Shown here piece after piece: positions 37,769 through 46,271 of a DNA stretch of 64,000 nucleotides. The stretch's first letter is position 1. Each line of letters starts with the position of its first letter. The stretch comes from Dellaglioa kimchii (GTDB lineage: Bacteria; Bacillota; Bacilli; Lactobacillales; Lactobacillaceae): positions 558,001-622,000 of the forward strand of contig NZ_CP170736.1 of the NCBI RefSeq assembly GCF_046115505.1, read 5' to 3'. The translations under genes and the position numbers were made by a program. The notes beneath the pieces are model-generated. The model saw only the letters and a list, made by a program, of their open reading frames with translations, was not told the DNA's origin and did not search any database.

Positions 37769-38656
37769 CTAATTTTTTAATTTAAAGTAATGTAACAATT
37801 CTTCCAAATACTCTGTCTCCAACCCTGTTTGCTTAAGCGTTTGAATAGCATCTTTAGCTTGATTGGTTACCTCTTCGAGCATCCTATAAGCTTGATCAAT
37901 TCCCATTAGTCCAGGATACGTATTTTTATTTTCTTGATTGTCTTTATGAACAGCCTTGCCCATCTCTTCAGATGTCCCAACGACATCCATAATATCATCA
38001 TAGATTTGAAAAGCTAACCCAAAATGACGTCCATATGCCATAAGCGCTACGTGCTGTTGGTCAGTCGCTTTTCCAAGTATACTACCTGCGTACATTGAAA
38101 ATTCAATCAAATCACCCGTTTTACGCTTATGCACCTGTTTCAACTGCGCTAATGATAACTCTTTTTGTTCACCTTCAATATCGGCAACTTGACCGCCAAC
38201 CATTCCCTCTGGGCCAGCTAACCTAGCTAGTTGACCCATTAGTAATACTTTTTGTGAATCAGGTAATTCTGCGTTACTGATCCATTCAAAGGCTAATGTA
38301 TTTAGTGCATCACCAGCTAAAATTGCCATGCTTTCACCAAAAATAATATGGTTTGTTGGTTTACCACGTCTTAAATTATCATCATCCATCGCAGGCAAAT
38401 CATCATGAATTAATGAATAAGTATGAATTAATTCTAATGCACCAGCAACAGAATAAACTGACTTATCAAGTTTACGATTAAGCATTTGACATATAACAAA
38501 AATGATTAGTGGTCTAATACGTTTACCACCCGCTTCAACTGAATAAGTCATCGATTCTTTTAACTTTTTTTCAGTGTCTAAAGACTGTAATTGATTCAAC
38601 ATAATTTGATTAAATTCTGGTAATACGTTATCAGAAAATTTAGTTAAGTTACTCAT
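37769..38656 (-). CDS. ispA: Polyprenyl (farnesyl/geranyl) diphosphate synthase
   Basis: The 295-residue enzyme condenses isopentenyl units for undecaprenyl and quinone synthesis. Both Asp-rich motifs are present: DDLPAMDDDNLRRG and DDIMDVVG, plus GGKRIRP and EALNTLAF-like helices. It overlaps xseB by 8 bp. The relatively short protein fits a C15-type synthase. Confidence 0.95.
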   Translation of the reverse strand: MSNLTKFSDNVLPEFNQIMLNQLQSLDTEKKLKESMTYSVEAGGKRIRPLIIFVICQMLNRKLDKSVYSVAGALELIHTYSLIHDDLPAMDDDNLRRGKPTNHIIFGESMAILAGDALNTLAFEWISNAELPDSQKVLLMGQLARLAGPEGMVGGQVADIEGEQKELSLAQLKQVHKRKTGDLIEFSMYAGSILGKATDQQHVALMAYGRHFGLAFQIYDDIMDVVGTSEEMGKAVHKDNQENKNTYPGLMGIDQAYRMLEEVTNQAKDAIQTLKQTGLETEYLEELLHYFKLKN

Positions 38657-38882
38657 TTTCTAAGCCTTGTTCGAATGGCACTTCTTCACCAGAATCATTC
38701 ATGACACTGGTTAATGTTTTTTCAGCATTTTCCAATGTTTTTTGCAATTTTGAGCTCAACTTAACACCGTTTTGAAATTGGGTTAATGCTTTTTCTAAAG
38801 GAACATCACCTTGTTCTAGCTCTGTTACAATTTTTTCAAGTTCTACTAAGTTATCTTCAAATGTCGCTTTTTTTTCTGCCAT
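38649..38882 (-). CDS. xseB: Exodeoxyribonuclease VII small subunit
   Basis: The 77-residue protein has the family pattern FEDNLVELEKIVTELEQGDVPLEKALTQFQNG. It forms the complex with XseA that degrades single-stranded DNA. It sits 3 bp after xseA and overlaps ispA by 8 bp. Confidence 0.95.
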   Translation of the reverse strand: MAEKKATFEDNLVELEKIVTELEQGDVPLEKALTQFQNGVKLSSKLQKTLENAEKTLTSVMNDSGEEVPFEQGLENE

Positions 38883-38885
38883 TTT

Positions 38886-40235
38886 TTATTCTCCTTTTTC
38901 AACTTTTTCAATTTTCGCATATGCTTTACCATCTGTAAGGTGTAACACGACGTTATCATCTATATTCACTGAATTAATACTTTTAATAATTTTATCTTCC
39001 ATAGATACGTAACTGTATCCTCGTCCCATAATCTTCAATGGACTTAATAAATCAAGCGCATTTATTTTTTCGCCAACCTGTTGTTTCTTCATTTCAAGTA
39101 AGTAGGTCATTAATTGATATAACTGCTTATTTTGTTGTTGCACTTGATCTTGCAGTTGACTAACCAATTGTTGCGGATTTTGATAGCGCAACTGACCACT
39201 AGCTTGTTCAAATTGTTGTTTCTTAATTGTGATAATTTGTTTTGTTACTTGCATTAAGCGTTGTGCTAAATTGTCTAAGTTTTGAAGGTAACCCTCATAT
39301 AACCGATTAGGTTGTTGAAAAACATATGATTGTTGAATCTTATCTAATTGTTGTCTTCTTAAACTTAAAATATTTTGCGTTACTTGTAATAATCTCAATT
39401 TTAATTGATTAATCTTAATTAATTCATCGGCGTAAACAGGGACAGCTAATTCTGCTGCTGCTGTTGGCGTTGCTGCCCGAACATCGGCTACTAAATCAGC
39501 GATAGTTGTGTCCGTCTCATGTCCAACTGAAGAAATAATTGGAATCTGGCTAGCAAATATTTCTCTTGCGACAGATTCTTCATTAAATGGCCATAAATCT
39601 TCAATTGAGCCACCGCCTCGGCCAATAATAATCGTGTCAAAATGGCTTAATTCGTTAATTTGTTTTAAACGCTTAACTAAATCATTAGCTGCTTTGTCGC
39701 CCTGTACAATCGCAGGAAATAAAACTAATTGAGCAATCGGGTAACGTCTTTTAACGGTCGTCATAATATCTTTGATGACAGCGCCTGAAGGACTTGTAAT
39801 CACAGCAATTCGTTTAGGATATTTAACCAATGCCTGTTTTGGTGCTGAAAATAATCCCTCAGCTTGTAGCTTATTTTTTAACTGCTCATAGGCCTGATAT
39901 AATGCCCCAACACCATCAGGTTCCATTCGCTCAATATATATTTGATAGTTACCTGTCGCTTCATATAAAGATATACGGCCCATAACTAAAACTTTCATAC
40001 CATCTTCTGGTTTAAATTTTATTTTATCAAAGGCTGAACGGAACATAATTGCGCTAATTTTAGCATGGTCATCTTTTAAACTAAAATATTGATGCGCATT
40101 AGGTCGAGGTCTTAAATTTGAAATTTCGCCAGTTAAATAAACAGTCCCAAGATAAGGATCAGCATCAAATTTTTTCTTCAAATATGTTGTTAATGATGTG
40201 ACTGATAAATAATTATCTTTATTCAATGCCAACAC
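38886..40235 (-). CDS. xseA: Exodeoxyribonuclease VII large subunit
   Basis: The 449-residue nuclease has an N-terminal OB-fold (about 10-110: YLTGEISNLRPRPNAHQYFSL), the catalytic core with RIAVITSPSGAVIKD, GRGGGSIEDLWPFN and SVGHETDTTIADLVAD, and a long coiled C-terminal part. It overlaps folD by 17 bp, indicating coupled translation. Confidence 0.96.
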   Translation of the reverse strand: MLALNKDNYLSVTSLTTYLKKKFDADPYLGTVYLTGEISNLRPRPNAHQYFSLKDDHAKISAIMFRSAFDKIKFKPEDGMKVLVMGRISLYEATGNYQIYIERMEPDGVGALYQAYEQLKNKLQAEGLFSAPKQALVKYPKRIAVITSPSGAVIKDIMTTVKRRYPIAQLVLFPAIVQGDKAANDLVKRLKQINELSHFDTIIIGRGGGSIEDLWPFNEESVAREIFASQIPIISSVGHETDTTIADLVADVRAATPTAAAELAVPVYADELIKINQLKLRLLQVTQNILSLRRQQLDKIQQSYVFQQPNRLYEGYLQNLDNLAQRLMQVTKQIITIKKQQFEQASGQLRYQNPQQLVSQLQDQVQQQNKQLYQLMTYLLEMKKQQVGEKINALDLLSPLKIMGRGYSYVSMEDKIIKSINSVNIDDNVVLHLTDGKAYAKIEKVEKGE

Positions 40236-41070
40236 TCCGTTTTGTTAATTCAATTGTTTGTTCCATCAACATTGCAATCGTCATAGGTCCAACCCCTTTT
40301 GGTACTGGTGTCAGATATCCTGCAACTTCTGCAACTTCCTTATCGACATCTCCCGCTAGCTTACCACTATCTAAGCGGTTCATCCCGACATCGATGACTA
40401 CAGCACTTTGTTTCACATCGGCTTTTTTAATAAAGTTTGCTTGACCAATTGCAACAACTAAAATATCAGCCTGTTTAGTTATCTCTGCTAAATTTTTCGT
40501 ATGACTATGCGTTATCGTTACTGTCGCATTAGCGTTTAAAAGTAACGCTGCCATTGGTTTACCCACAATATTACTGCGGCCGACCACAACTGCATTTTTA
40601 CCGTCTAAATCAATATTGTATGCGTTAAACATTCTCATAATTCCCAGTGGTGTACATGGAATTGCTAGTGGATCATTCATGGCTAATCGTCCAATATTTA
40701 TCGGATGAAATCCATCAACATCTTTTTCTGGTTTAATAGCTTCGGTTATCTTTTTTTCATTAATTTGGTTTGGTAAAGGTAACTGTACTAATATGCCATT
40801 AATATCTGAATTATCATTATATTCATTAATGAGATTTAGCAACTCTTTTTCTGATGTCGTATCAGGTAATTTTTTAACAATCGATTTTATCCCAATAGAT
40901 TCAGCAATTCGATGCTTATTCTTAACATATATTTTACTTGCCGGATTTTCCCCAACTACAATGACAGCTAATGCAGGAAAGACATTTTTTTTCTTTAAAT
41001 CCTCTATCTCAGATTTTAAATTATCCGTCGTTATTTGTGCCAATTTCTTACCATCAATTAATTTAGCCAT
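40219..41070 (-). CDS. folD: Methylenetetrahydrofolate dehydrogenase/cyclohydrolase
   Basis: FolD converts 5,10-methylene- to 10-formyl-tetrahydrofolate with NADP. The 283-residue protein has YVKNKHRIAESIGI with the catalytic Lys, GILVQLPLP, PCTPLGIMRM, VVGRSNIVGKPMA and PVPKGVGPMTIAMLM. It supplies the formyl donor used by Fmt elsewhere in the window. A terminator lies upstream, between it and nusB. Confidence 0.96.
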   Translation of the reverse strand: MAKLIDGKKLAQITTDNLKSEIEDLKKKNVFPALAVIVVGENPASKIYVKNKHRIAESIGIKSIVKKLPDTTSEKELLNLINEYNDNSDINGILVQLPLPNQINEKKITEAIKPEKDVDGFHPINIGRLAMNDPLAIPCTPLGIMRMFNAYNIDLDGKNAVVVGRSNIVGKPMAALLLNANATVTITHSHTKNLAEITKQADILVVAIGQANFIKKADVKQSAVVIDVGMNRLDSGKLAGDVDKEVAEVAGYLTPVPKGVGPMTIAMLMEQTIELTKRSVGIE

Positions 41071-41135
41071 AATTTAGCACCTCTATTCCATTTTTACTTC
41101 TTACATTTTATCATATTTAAGGTATTCATTTCTAA

Positions 41136-41168
41136 AAAAAAAGTGTCGCAAAAAATGCAACACTTCTC
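41136..41168 (-). terminator. Terminator after nusB
   Basis: AAGTGT-GCA pairs with TGC-ACACTT around AAAAAA. The minus strand ends in nine Ts, just past the nusB stop. Confidence 0.85.
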
Positions 41169-41176
41169 AATCATTA

Positions 41177-41623
41177 TTATTCATTTGTTTTTTCAATATC
41201 AACGGGCATTTTTTCAACAACTGGATCTAACACACCATTCACAAATTTTCTTGATTCATCATCACTAAATTCTTTAGCAATTTCTAAAGCTTCATTCAAT
41301 GCTACCTTAGCAGGAACATCATCTACGTATTTCATTTCGTAAATAGCTAATCTCAAAATAATTAAATCCGTATTGTTCAGGCGTGATAGTTTCCAGCGTG
41401 ATGTTAGATTTTCTTCAATAACAGAATCTATCTCAGCTTGTTTATCACTAACACCTGAAACTAATGCTTCTAAATAAGGTGGAATTACAGCTGACTCTTC
41501 ATCAGGAACTTCTAACAATTCACGATAAATAGCCTCTCTATCACCATCTGGGTTAGAATTTAACGCAAATAATGCTTGAAATGCTTTTTCGCGAATCGTA
41601 TGTCTAGTTACTATTACACTCAC
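41177..41623 (-). CDS. nusB: Transcription antitermination factor NusB
   Basis: NusB binds boxA RNA with S10 in rRNA antitermination. The 148-residue all-helical protein has RHTIREKAFQALFAL at the start and VPAKVALNEALEIAKEFSDD with KFVNGVLDPV at the end. Its first base overlaps the stop codon of the asp23 gene by 1 bp. It closes the pepP-efp-asp23-nusB unit. Confidence 0.95.
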   Translation of the reverse strand: MSVIVTRHTIREKAFQALFALNSNPDGDREAIYRELLEVPDEESAVIPPYLEALVSGVSDKQAEIDSVIEENLTSRWKLSRLNNTDLIILRLAIYEMKYVDDVPAKVALNEALEIAKEFSDDESRKFVNGVLDPVVEKMPVDIEKTNE

Positions 41624-42054
41624 TAATTTTCACCATCTTTTTCTGAAAATAAATCGTCAGTATCTATCTTATCGGCTTCCTTTTCAGGAATAACCCCTTC
41701 AACATGAACATTTACTTCAATAATTTCTAAACCTGTCATAAATAGCAATTGTTGTTTAATCTTTTCTTGCATCACTAATGCGACCTTAGGAACAGATACA
41801 CCGTAATCAAGGTAAACAAAAACATCAATATTCAACTGGTCATCTGTTAAATCAAGTTTAACACCCTTACCAAGTGACTTTTTACGGCCAAATAATTCAG
41901 TTAAATTTTTAGCAATTGTCCCACGCATTGAGTAAACACCATCAATTTGGTTAGCAGCAATTCCAACAATAATTTCAATAACTTCAGGTGCAATCTTAAT
42001 GTCACCCAAAGAAGGTTCAGTACTTTTTAAAACAATATTTGTTTCTTCAGCCAT
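41623..42054 (-). CDS. Asp23/Gls24 family protein (YqhY type)
   Basis: This 143-residue Asp23-domain protein (PEVIEIIVGIAANQIDGVYSMRG, DVFVYLDYGVSVPKV) is the YqhY paralogue, normally between efp and nusB. Loss of YqhY in B. subtilis perturbs acetyl-CoA carboxylase, so a link to lipid synthesis is plausible. I chose ATG 42054 (MAEETNIV), which has a good SD (GGAGG), instead of an in-frame start inside efp. Confidence 0.9.
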   Translation of the reverse strand: MAEETNIVLKSTEPSLGDIKIAPEVIEIIVGIAANQIDGVYSMRGTIAKNLTELFGRKKSLGKGVKLDLTDDQLNIDVFVYLDYGVSVPKVALVMQEKIKQQLLFMTGLEIIEVNVHVEGVIPEKEADKIDTDDLFSEKDGEN

Positions 42055-42073
42055 AAGTTTAACCTCCGTCGAT

Positions 42074-42634
42074 TTATTGTGCTCTGGAAATATATGTGCC
42101 ATCTTGTGTATTAATAATTAACATTTCGTCTTCATTAACGAAGAATGGCACTTGTACAACTAATCCTGTTTCAAGAACAGCAGGTTTAGTTCCACCAGAT
42201 TGTGTATTACCTTTAATACCCGCTTCAGTTGAAGCTACTTTTAATTCAACTGTATTAGGAACGTCAACACCAAGTGTTTCAGTACCAAACATAATAACAT
42301 TAACAATTAAGTTTTCTTTCAAATAATTTAATTGTTCATGCACGCGTTCTTCTGGTAATTCTAATTGTTCATATGTATCCATATCCATAAATACATAGTT
42401 GTTACCATCAGCATAAAGATATTGCATTTTTTTATTATCAATTTGTGCTTTTTGAACTTTTTCACCAGCACGGAATGTTTTTTCTTGAGCAGCACCTGTA
42501 CGGAGATTCTTTAGTTTTGATCGAACAAAAGCAGAACCTTTACCCGGTTTAACATGTTGAAATTCAACAACACGCCATAAATCACCATCAACTTCGATTG
42601 TAACACCATTTTTAAATTCATTAACGGACATCAT
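42074..42634 (-). CDS. efp: Elongation factor P
   Basis: EF-P relieves ribosome stalling at polyproline. The 186-residue protein has KOW-like domain I with the tip loop VKPGKGSAFV, in which Lys32 is the residue that can be modified, and OB domains II and III ending GDTK-like TQSGGTKPAVLETGLVVQVPFF. The gene could start at either of two adjacent ATGs. It follows pepP, the usual Firmicutes pair. Confidence 0.95.
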   Translation of the reverse strand: MMSVNEFKNGVTIEVDGDLWRVVEFQHVKPGKGSAFVRSKLKNLRTGAAQEKTFRAGEKVQKAQIDNKKMQYLYADGNNYVFMDMDTYEQLELPEERVHEQLNYLKENLIVNVIMFGTETLGVDVPNTVELKVASTEAGIKGNTQSGGTKPAVLETGLVVQVPFFVNEDEMLIINTQDGTYISRAQ

Positions 42635-42715
42635 AATATAATATTCCTCCTACTATCTCGTGTATCTCATAGTTCTAATAATAGCAATAATGGACATATA
42701 AAAGCAAGTTAAAGT

Positions 42716-43777
42716 CTATATTATCATTAATTTTTTAGAAGAATTCGTTAACATTTGATAGCCATTCTCAGTCACTAAAATATCATCCTCAATTCGAACG
42801 CCACCAAGATTTGGTACATAAATCCCTGGTTCAATTGTAATGACGTCGCCTGCTTGCAAAACACTGTTTGAATCATCCAATTTAATATTAGGTAATTCAT
42901 GAATTGATAGGCCAATTCCATGCCCAATCCCATGATTAAAATATTTACCATATCCTGCATCGGCGATTGTTTCATTAGCAACTCTAGCTAATTCACTTAA
43001 TTTTATTCCCGGTTTAATTAATGAAATCACTCGTTCTTGTGTCATTAAAACAGACTCGTAAATATGTTTTAATTCATCAGATATCGATCCCACTGCGATG
43101 GTCCTTGTGACATCAAATGTATAGTTCTCGTAATAATAGCCAAAATCTATCGTAATCAAATCCTGATTTTGAATTTTTCGGTTGAAAACCGTTGCATGTG
43201 GCCATGTTGAATGAATGCCGCTTGCTACAATTGTTTCAAAAGATTCACTCATAGCACCTAAATTTTTGATATAACTATCTAGCCGATTAGCAATTTCAAT
43301 TTCTGTTTGACCAACTTCAATCGTCGACACAATATAATTGAAAGCTTCGTCAGCTAATTTTCCTGCCTTTATTAATTTTACCTGCTCATCCTTATCTTTA
43401 ACACGTCGTAATTCGTCAGCAATATTAGTGAATGGCACCAAATCACTAACAAGGATTTCATCTAATTGATCATACTCTAAAAATGATATTGATGATTCAA
43501 ATCCCATAACTGTTAATCCTTTTTCACTAATTATGTCAGATACAGCACCCAGATAATCACGCGTAAATTTTATTTCTAATTTTTTATCATGATTTTCTAG
43601 TGCCAATTCAAATCTTAGGTCAGTGATTAAAAATTGTTGTGTATCAGTAATTAACAATACACCATCACCTTCAAAACCACTTAAATAAAATATGTTTGTC
43701 GTATCCGTCACTAAAAATGCATCAATCGAGAGTTTCTCAAAAGTTGATTGTAATTGTTTAATTCTATCAAAATTCAT
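42716..43777 (-). CDS. pepP: Xaa-Pro aminopeptidase/dipeptidase, M24 family
   Basis: The 353-residue peptidase removes residues before proline. The creatinase-like N-domain (1-about 130) is followed by the pita-bread fold with dinuclear metal ligands: the two Asp in ITIDFGYYYENYTFDVTRTI, His in NHGIGHGIGLSIHE and the two Glu in TIEPGIY and VRIEDDI. All ligands are present. It precedes efp; the pairing of a proline peptidase with EF-P is conserved. Confidence 0.94.
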   Translation of the reverse strand: MNFDRIKQLQSTFEKLSIDAFLVTDTTNIFYLSGFEGDGVLLITDTQQFLITDLRFELALENHDKKLEIKFTRDYLGAVSDIISEKGLTVMGFESSISFLEYDQLDEILVSDLVPFTNIADELRRVKDKDEQVKLIKAGKLADEAFNYIVSTIEVGQTEIEIANRLDSYIKNLGAMSESFETIVASGIHSTWPHATVFNRKIQNQDLITIDFGYYYENYTFDVTRTIAVGSISDELKHIYESVLMTQERVISLIKPGIKLSELARVANETIADAGYGKYFNHGIGHGIGLSIHELPNIKLDDSNSVLQAGDVITIEPGIYVPNLGGVRIEDDILVTENGYQMLTNSSKKLMII

Positions 43778-43798
43778 TTAAACACTCCTTTTATGTAC

Positions 43799-43842
43799 AA
43801 AAAAAGGAAATCTCTATCATAAAATGAAGAGGTTTCCTTTAA
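43799..43842 (-). terminator. Terminator after rpmA
   Basis: AAAGGAAA-CTCT pairs with AGAG-TTTCCTTT around a 12-nt loop. The minus strand continues into TTTTTTG. It separates rpmA from pepP. Confidence 0.85.
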
Positions 43843-43849
43843 ATTATTA

Positions 43850-44131
43850 TTATTCAGCTACAGGGTATACAGAGACTTGTTTCTTATCGCGGCCTTTACG
43901 TTCAAAACGAACGATACCATCGACTTTAGCAAACAAAGTATCATCTCCACCTTTACCAACGTTAACACCAGGATAAATACGTGTTCCACGTTGACGATAA
44001 AGAATTGAACCACCTGTTACTTCTTGTCCGTCAGCTCTTTTTGAGCCTAAACGTCTACCGACAGAATCACGGCCATTAGAAGTAGAACCCCCACCTTTTT
44101 TATGTGAGAAAAATTGTAAATTCATTAACAT
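43850..44131 (-). CDS. rpmA: 50S ribosomal protein L27 precursor
   Basis: The 93-residue protein carries the Firmicutes N-terminal extension MLMNLQFFSHKKGGGST. The extension is cut after NLQFF by Prp, whose gene is immediately upstream, exposing the SHKKGG tail that reaches the peptidyl-transferase centre. I chose ATG 44131 with SD AAGGAGG. Transcribed with rplU and prp. Confidence 0.96.
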   Translation of the reverse strand: MLMNLQFFSHKKGGGSTSNGRDSVGRRLGSKRADGQEVTGGSILYRQRGTRIYPGVNVGKGGDDTLFAKVDGIVRFERKGRDKKQVSVYPVAE

Positions 44132-44160
44132 AATCAATGCACCTCCTTGTTATAGTCTTA

Positions 44161-44490
44161 TTATTTAAGTGTTAATTTAATGTAATCTTGATAGTTTTGC
44201 TCAATTGACTGTAGTCCTAAAACTAAACTTTCTAAAAATAATTGTCCTGTAGCATCGTTTAACTCAGACTCTGATAGTTTAACTTTCATTAATCCACCAT
44301 TATCTTCATCCATCTCAACATCAGGATTAAGTTTAGCAAGTTCGGTCAAACTATTAACTGTATTGATAGTCAATACCGAAACCGCAGCACACACAATATC
44401 TTGACCATATTCACCAGAATCAGCATGCCCTGTTATTTCAAACGCATCGATGATTTTGGCATCTCTCCGAGAAATAACTGCACGTATCAT
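44161..44490 (-). CDS. prp: Ribosomal-processing cysteine protease Prp
   Basis: The 109-residue protease cleaves the L27 N-terminus. Catalytic His22 (ITGHADSG) and Cys34 (DIVCAAVS) are at the positions known for S. aureus Prp. It lies between rplU and rpmA, as in nearly all Firmicutes whose L27 has the extension, and its substrate is encoded 23 bp downstream. Confidence 0.95.
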   Translation of the reverse strand: MIRAVISRRDAKIIDAFEITGHADSGEYGQDIVCAAVSVLTINTVNSLTELAKLNPDVEMDEDNGGLMKVKLSESELNDATGQLFLESLVLGLQSIEQNYQDYIKLTLK

Positions 44491-44511
44491 ACTAGTATCC
44501 TACTTTCAAAA

Positions 44512-44820
44512 TTATGCGTTAATAGCATCGATAACAACCTTAGTATATGGTTGACGATGACCTTGTTTTGTATGAGAATGTTTCTTAGGTTTGTATTTGA
44601 AAGTAACAACTTTCTTTTCACGGCCTTGTTTTTCAACAGTACCAGTTACTGTAGCACCTTTAACAAAAGGAGCACCAATAACGGTTTTTTCGCCACCAAC
44701 TAAAACAATTTCATCAAATGTAACTTTTTCACCAGCTTCTGCTGATAATTTTTCAATGTAAATAGCTTCTCCGGCTTCAACTTTAAGTTGTTTGCCACCT
44801 GTTTTAATAATTGCGTACAT
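44512..44820 (-). CDS. rplU: 50S ribosomal protein L21
   Basis: The 102-residue protein starts MYAIIKTGGKQLKVEAGEAIYIEKL and ends with KKHSHTKQGHRQPYTKVVI, the bL21 signature. It is the first gene of rplU-prp-rpmA. Upstream is a leader of about 130 nt with conserved-looking sequence. Confidence 0.97.
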   Translation of the reverse strand: MYAIIKTGGKQLKVEAGEAIYIEKLSAEAGEKVTFDEIVLVGGEKTVIGAPFVKGATVTGTVEKQGREKKVVTFKYKPKKHSHTKQGHRQPYTKVVIDAINA

Positions 44821-44824
44821 GTGT

Positions 44825-44945
44825 ATTACACCTCCTTATAGATTACTTAGACTCGCCGTAATTTAGTGATCAGATTTAGATAACCTGACGCTTAAAAACT
44901 TAAAACGTGCGGTTGCAGTTGTGGTGTTCACAAATACAACGTTAT
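44825..44945 (-). promoter_or_regulatory. L21 leader RNA
   Basis: Upstream of rplU the transcript contains GTGAACACCACAACTGCAACC and GCACGTTTTAAG, which resemble the L21 leader RNA family that precedes rplU in Firmicutes and is thought to be bound by L21. The assignment rests on position and this sequence; a covariance search would settle it. Confidence 0.6.
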
Positions 44946-44977
44946 TATAATATCAAATGTAACTTCTTAAGTCAACG

Positions 44978-45610
44978 TTATCCATCATTTTCAACAAAAA
45001 AGTTTGTTAGATTAACGCCATTACTTGTATCAACGCCAGTAATTTCTTTTAAAACCTTAGCAACGTAGTGCGGTGTGTAGATCATATCGTCCCGTAACCA
45101 ACGTTTAATGAATCCTAGGTGCGCTGATGCAACATAGGATACTTGTAACTCGTTTGGTATCTTAGATACTTCAAAATCGCCTGCTAACTGTTCTCTAAAG
45201 TTATTTAAGTAGATAACTAGTCTATCATATACTTTATCAGAAAAAGCGACATCTTCTTGACTATTTAAAAGTACGCCAAACATCATTGATTCATCTTGTA
45301 AATAGTTAAATACTCGATTTAAACAACATACTTCAACTGGTTTCGAATAAACATACGCTTTATCTGGTGATTGTTTTGACATAATCATAATGTAATCAAA
45401 AAAGTCATCTAAAATTTCATCCATTGCCCTATTAATAAAATCTTGTTTGTCATGATAATGCAGATAGAATGTTCCTCGAGTAACATTTGCTTCCTGAGTA
45501 ATCTTTTGAACGCTAATATTTTCAACTTTGTAATGTTTCATGAGTACAACTAATGATTTTTTTAAATTTTGTCTTGTTCTCTTTACCCGTGGATCATTAG
45601 AATCAACCAT
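44978..45610 (-). CDS. TetR/AcrR family transcriptional regulator
   Basis: The 210-residue protein has an N-terminal TetR helix-turn-helix (VKRTRQNLKKSLVVLM, then QKITQEANVTRGTFYLHYHDKQDFI, about 8-55) and a C-terminal ligand/dimer domain resembling the TetR_C_33 type found in Lactobacillales. No divergent transporter or enzyme is adjacent, so its target is unknown. It stands alone next to the tRNA-Arg gene, on the core side of the island boundary. Confidence 0.88.
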   Translation of the reverse strand: MVDSNDPRVKRTRQNLKKSLVVLMKHYKVENISVQKITQEANVTRGTFYLHYHDKQDFINRAMDEILDDFFDYIMIMSKQSPDKAYVYSKPVEVCCLNRVFNYLQDESMMFGVLLNSQEDVAFSDKVYDRLVIYLNNFREQLAGDFEVSKIPNELQVSYVASAHLGFIKRWLRDDMIYTPHYVAKVLKEITGVDTSNGVNLTNFFVENDG

Positions 45611-45741
45611 TTTTCAACCTCTTTATTCATAATTAAATAGTCTTTATCTCCATTTATGTCTATTACTTTCTTATTATAGAACATTTTATCAAAACTTTCA
45701 TTCATGTTTTTGATAATTTATAAGAGTTCTACCAATTTCCA

Positions 45742-45771
45742 TTGACAAGTACCAGTATTTTATCATATACT
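45742..45771 (+). promoter_or_regulatory. Promoter of tRNA-Arg
   Basis: TTGACA (45742-45747), an 18-bp spacer and TATACT (45766-45771), 15 bp before the mature tRNA 5' end. A strong consensus promoter. Confidence 0.8.
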
Positions 45772-45786
45772 ATTAAATGTTGTTAT

Positions 45787-45860
45787 GACTCGGTAGCTCA
45801 GCTGGATAGAGCATCCGCCTTCTAAGCGGACGGTCGTGAGTTCGAATCTCACCCGAGTCA
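45787..45860 (+). tRNA. tRNA-Arg (anticodon TCT)
   Basis: A full cloverleaf: acceptor GACTCGG/CCGAGTC, D arm GCTC/GAGC, anticodon arm TCCGC-CTTCTAA-GCGGA with TCT, T arm GTGAG-TTCGAAT-CTCAC and discriminator A. CCA is not encoded. It reads AGA. It forms the left boundary of an accessory island, as expected for a tRNA used as an integration site. Confidence 0.97.
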
Positions 45861-45892
45861 TAGATATCCATTCTAGACCGATTTTAAAAAAC

Positions 45893-45927
45893 AGGAATGT
45901 CTTTAAACGGGCGTTCCTATTTTTTTA
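45893..45927 (+). terminator. Terminator after tRNA-Arg
   Basis: AGGAATG (45893-45899) pairs with CGTTCCT (45912-45918), with one G-U, followed by A and seven Ts. Confidence 0.75.
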
Positions 45928-45960
45928 TTTAGGTGGAAACGGACTAGAAAGAATAGAATG

Positions 45961-46025
45961 CTTAAAACATTTATTGCATTTTTGTTGCATGAATATTTTT
46001 ATCAATAAATCTGTAAATCTACTAA
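45961..46025. other. Possible integrase arm-site relic
   Basis: TTGCATTTTTGTTGCATG gives two TTGCAT repeats about 115 bp past the tRNA-Arg 3' end. Short repeats of this type flank many phage attachment sites. No integrase gene is present and no second copy of the tRNA 3' end was seen in the window. Confidence 0.3.
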
Positions 46026-46136
46026 AGTATTAAAATATCAGGCAATAAGAAAGCATTTTCTGTCGGTAAGGCTGTTGGCGACGCTTTATATTGTATTACT
46101 GGAAAACACGGTAAAAATATCAAGCCAATTACTTAA
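46026..46136 (+). pseudogene. C-terminal remnant of an unknown gene
   Basis: An open frame without a start reads KKAFSVGKAVGDALYCITG and then KHGKNIKPIT before TAA. The composition looks like real protein, not random AT-rich translation, but no start or SD is present. It is probably the tail of a gene lost when the island decayed. Family not recognised. Confidence 0.35.
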
Positions 46137-46167
46137 GCTTTAGTAAATTATTTGAAATAAAACTATT

Positions 46168-46271
46168 AAAAAATCCCCTAACCTGTTGGTAGCAAGTTAG
46201 AGGCGGAAATATATTAACAAATAATTTTATCATATTTCTAGGAGTAGAGATATAGATTTCGGAGGATTTTA
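46168..46271 (+). repeat. Leader module A, copy 1
   Basis: About 105 bp directly upstream of the first Ltp-like gene, nearly identical to 49504-49612. It starts with an imperfect hairpin (CCCCTAACC...GTTAGAGG) and ends in GATTTCGGAGGA, the SD. An earlier SD-like CTAGGAGT lies about 25 bp upstream. Such similarity in non-coding sequence before unrelated genes shows recent duplication or selection on the leader. Confidence 0.85.

Noticed and set aside
40219..40235. 17-bp xseA/folD overlap as an annotation error
   Set aside because: Both proteins keep their conserved ends, so the overlap is real coupling of the two genes.
17786..42054. Two Asp23-family genes as a recent duplication
   Set aside because: They are the long-established paralogues YloU (with fakA) and YqhY (with efp/nusB), each in its normal place.
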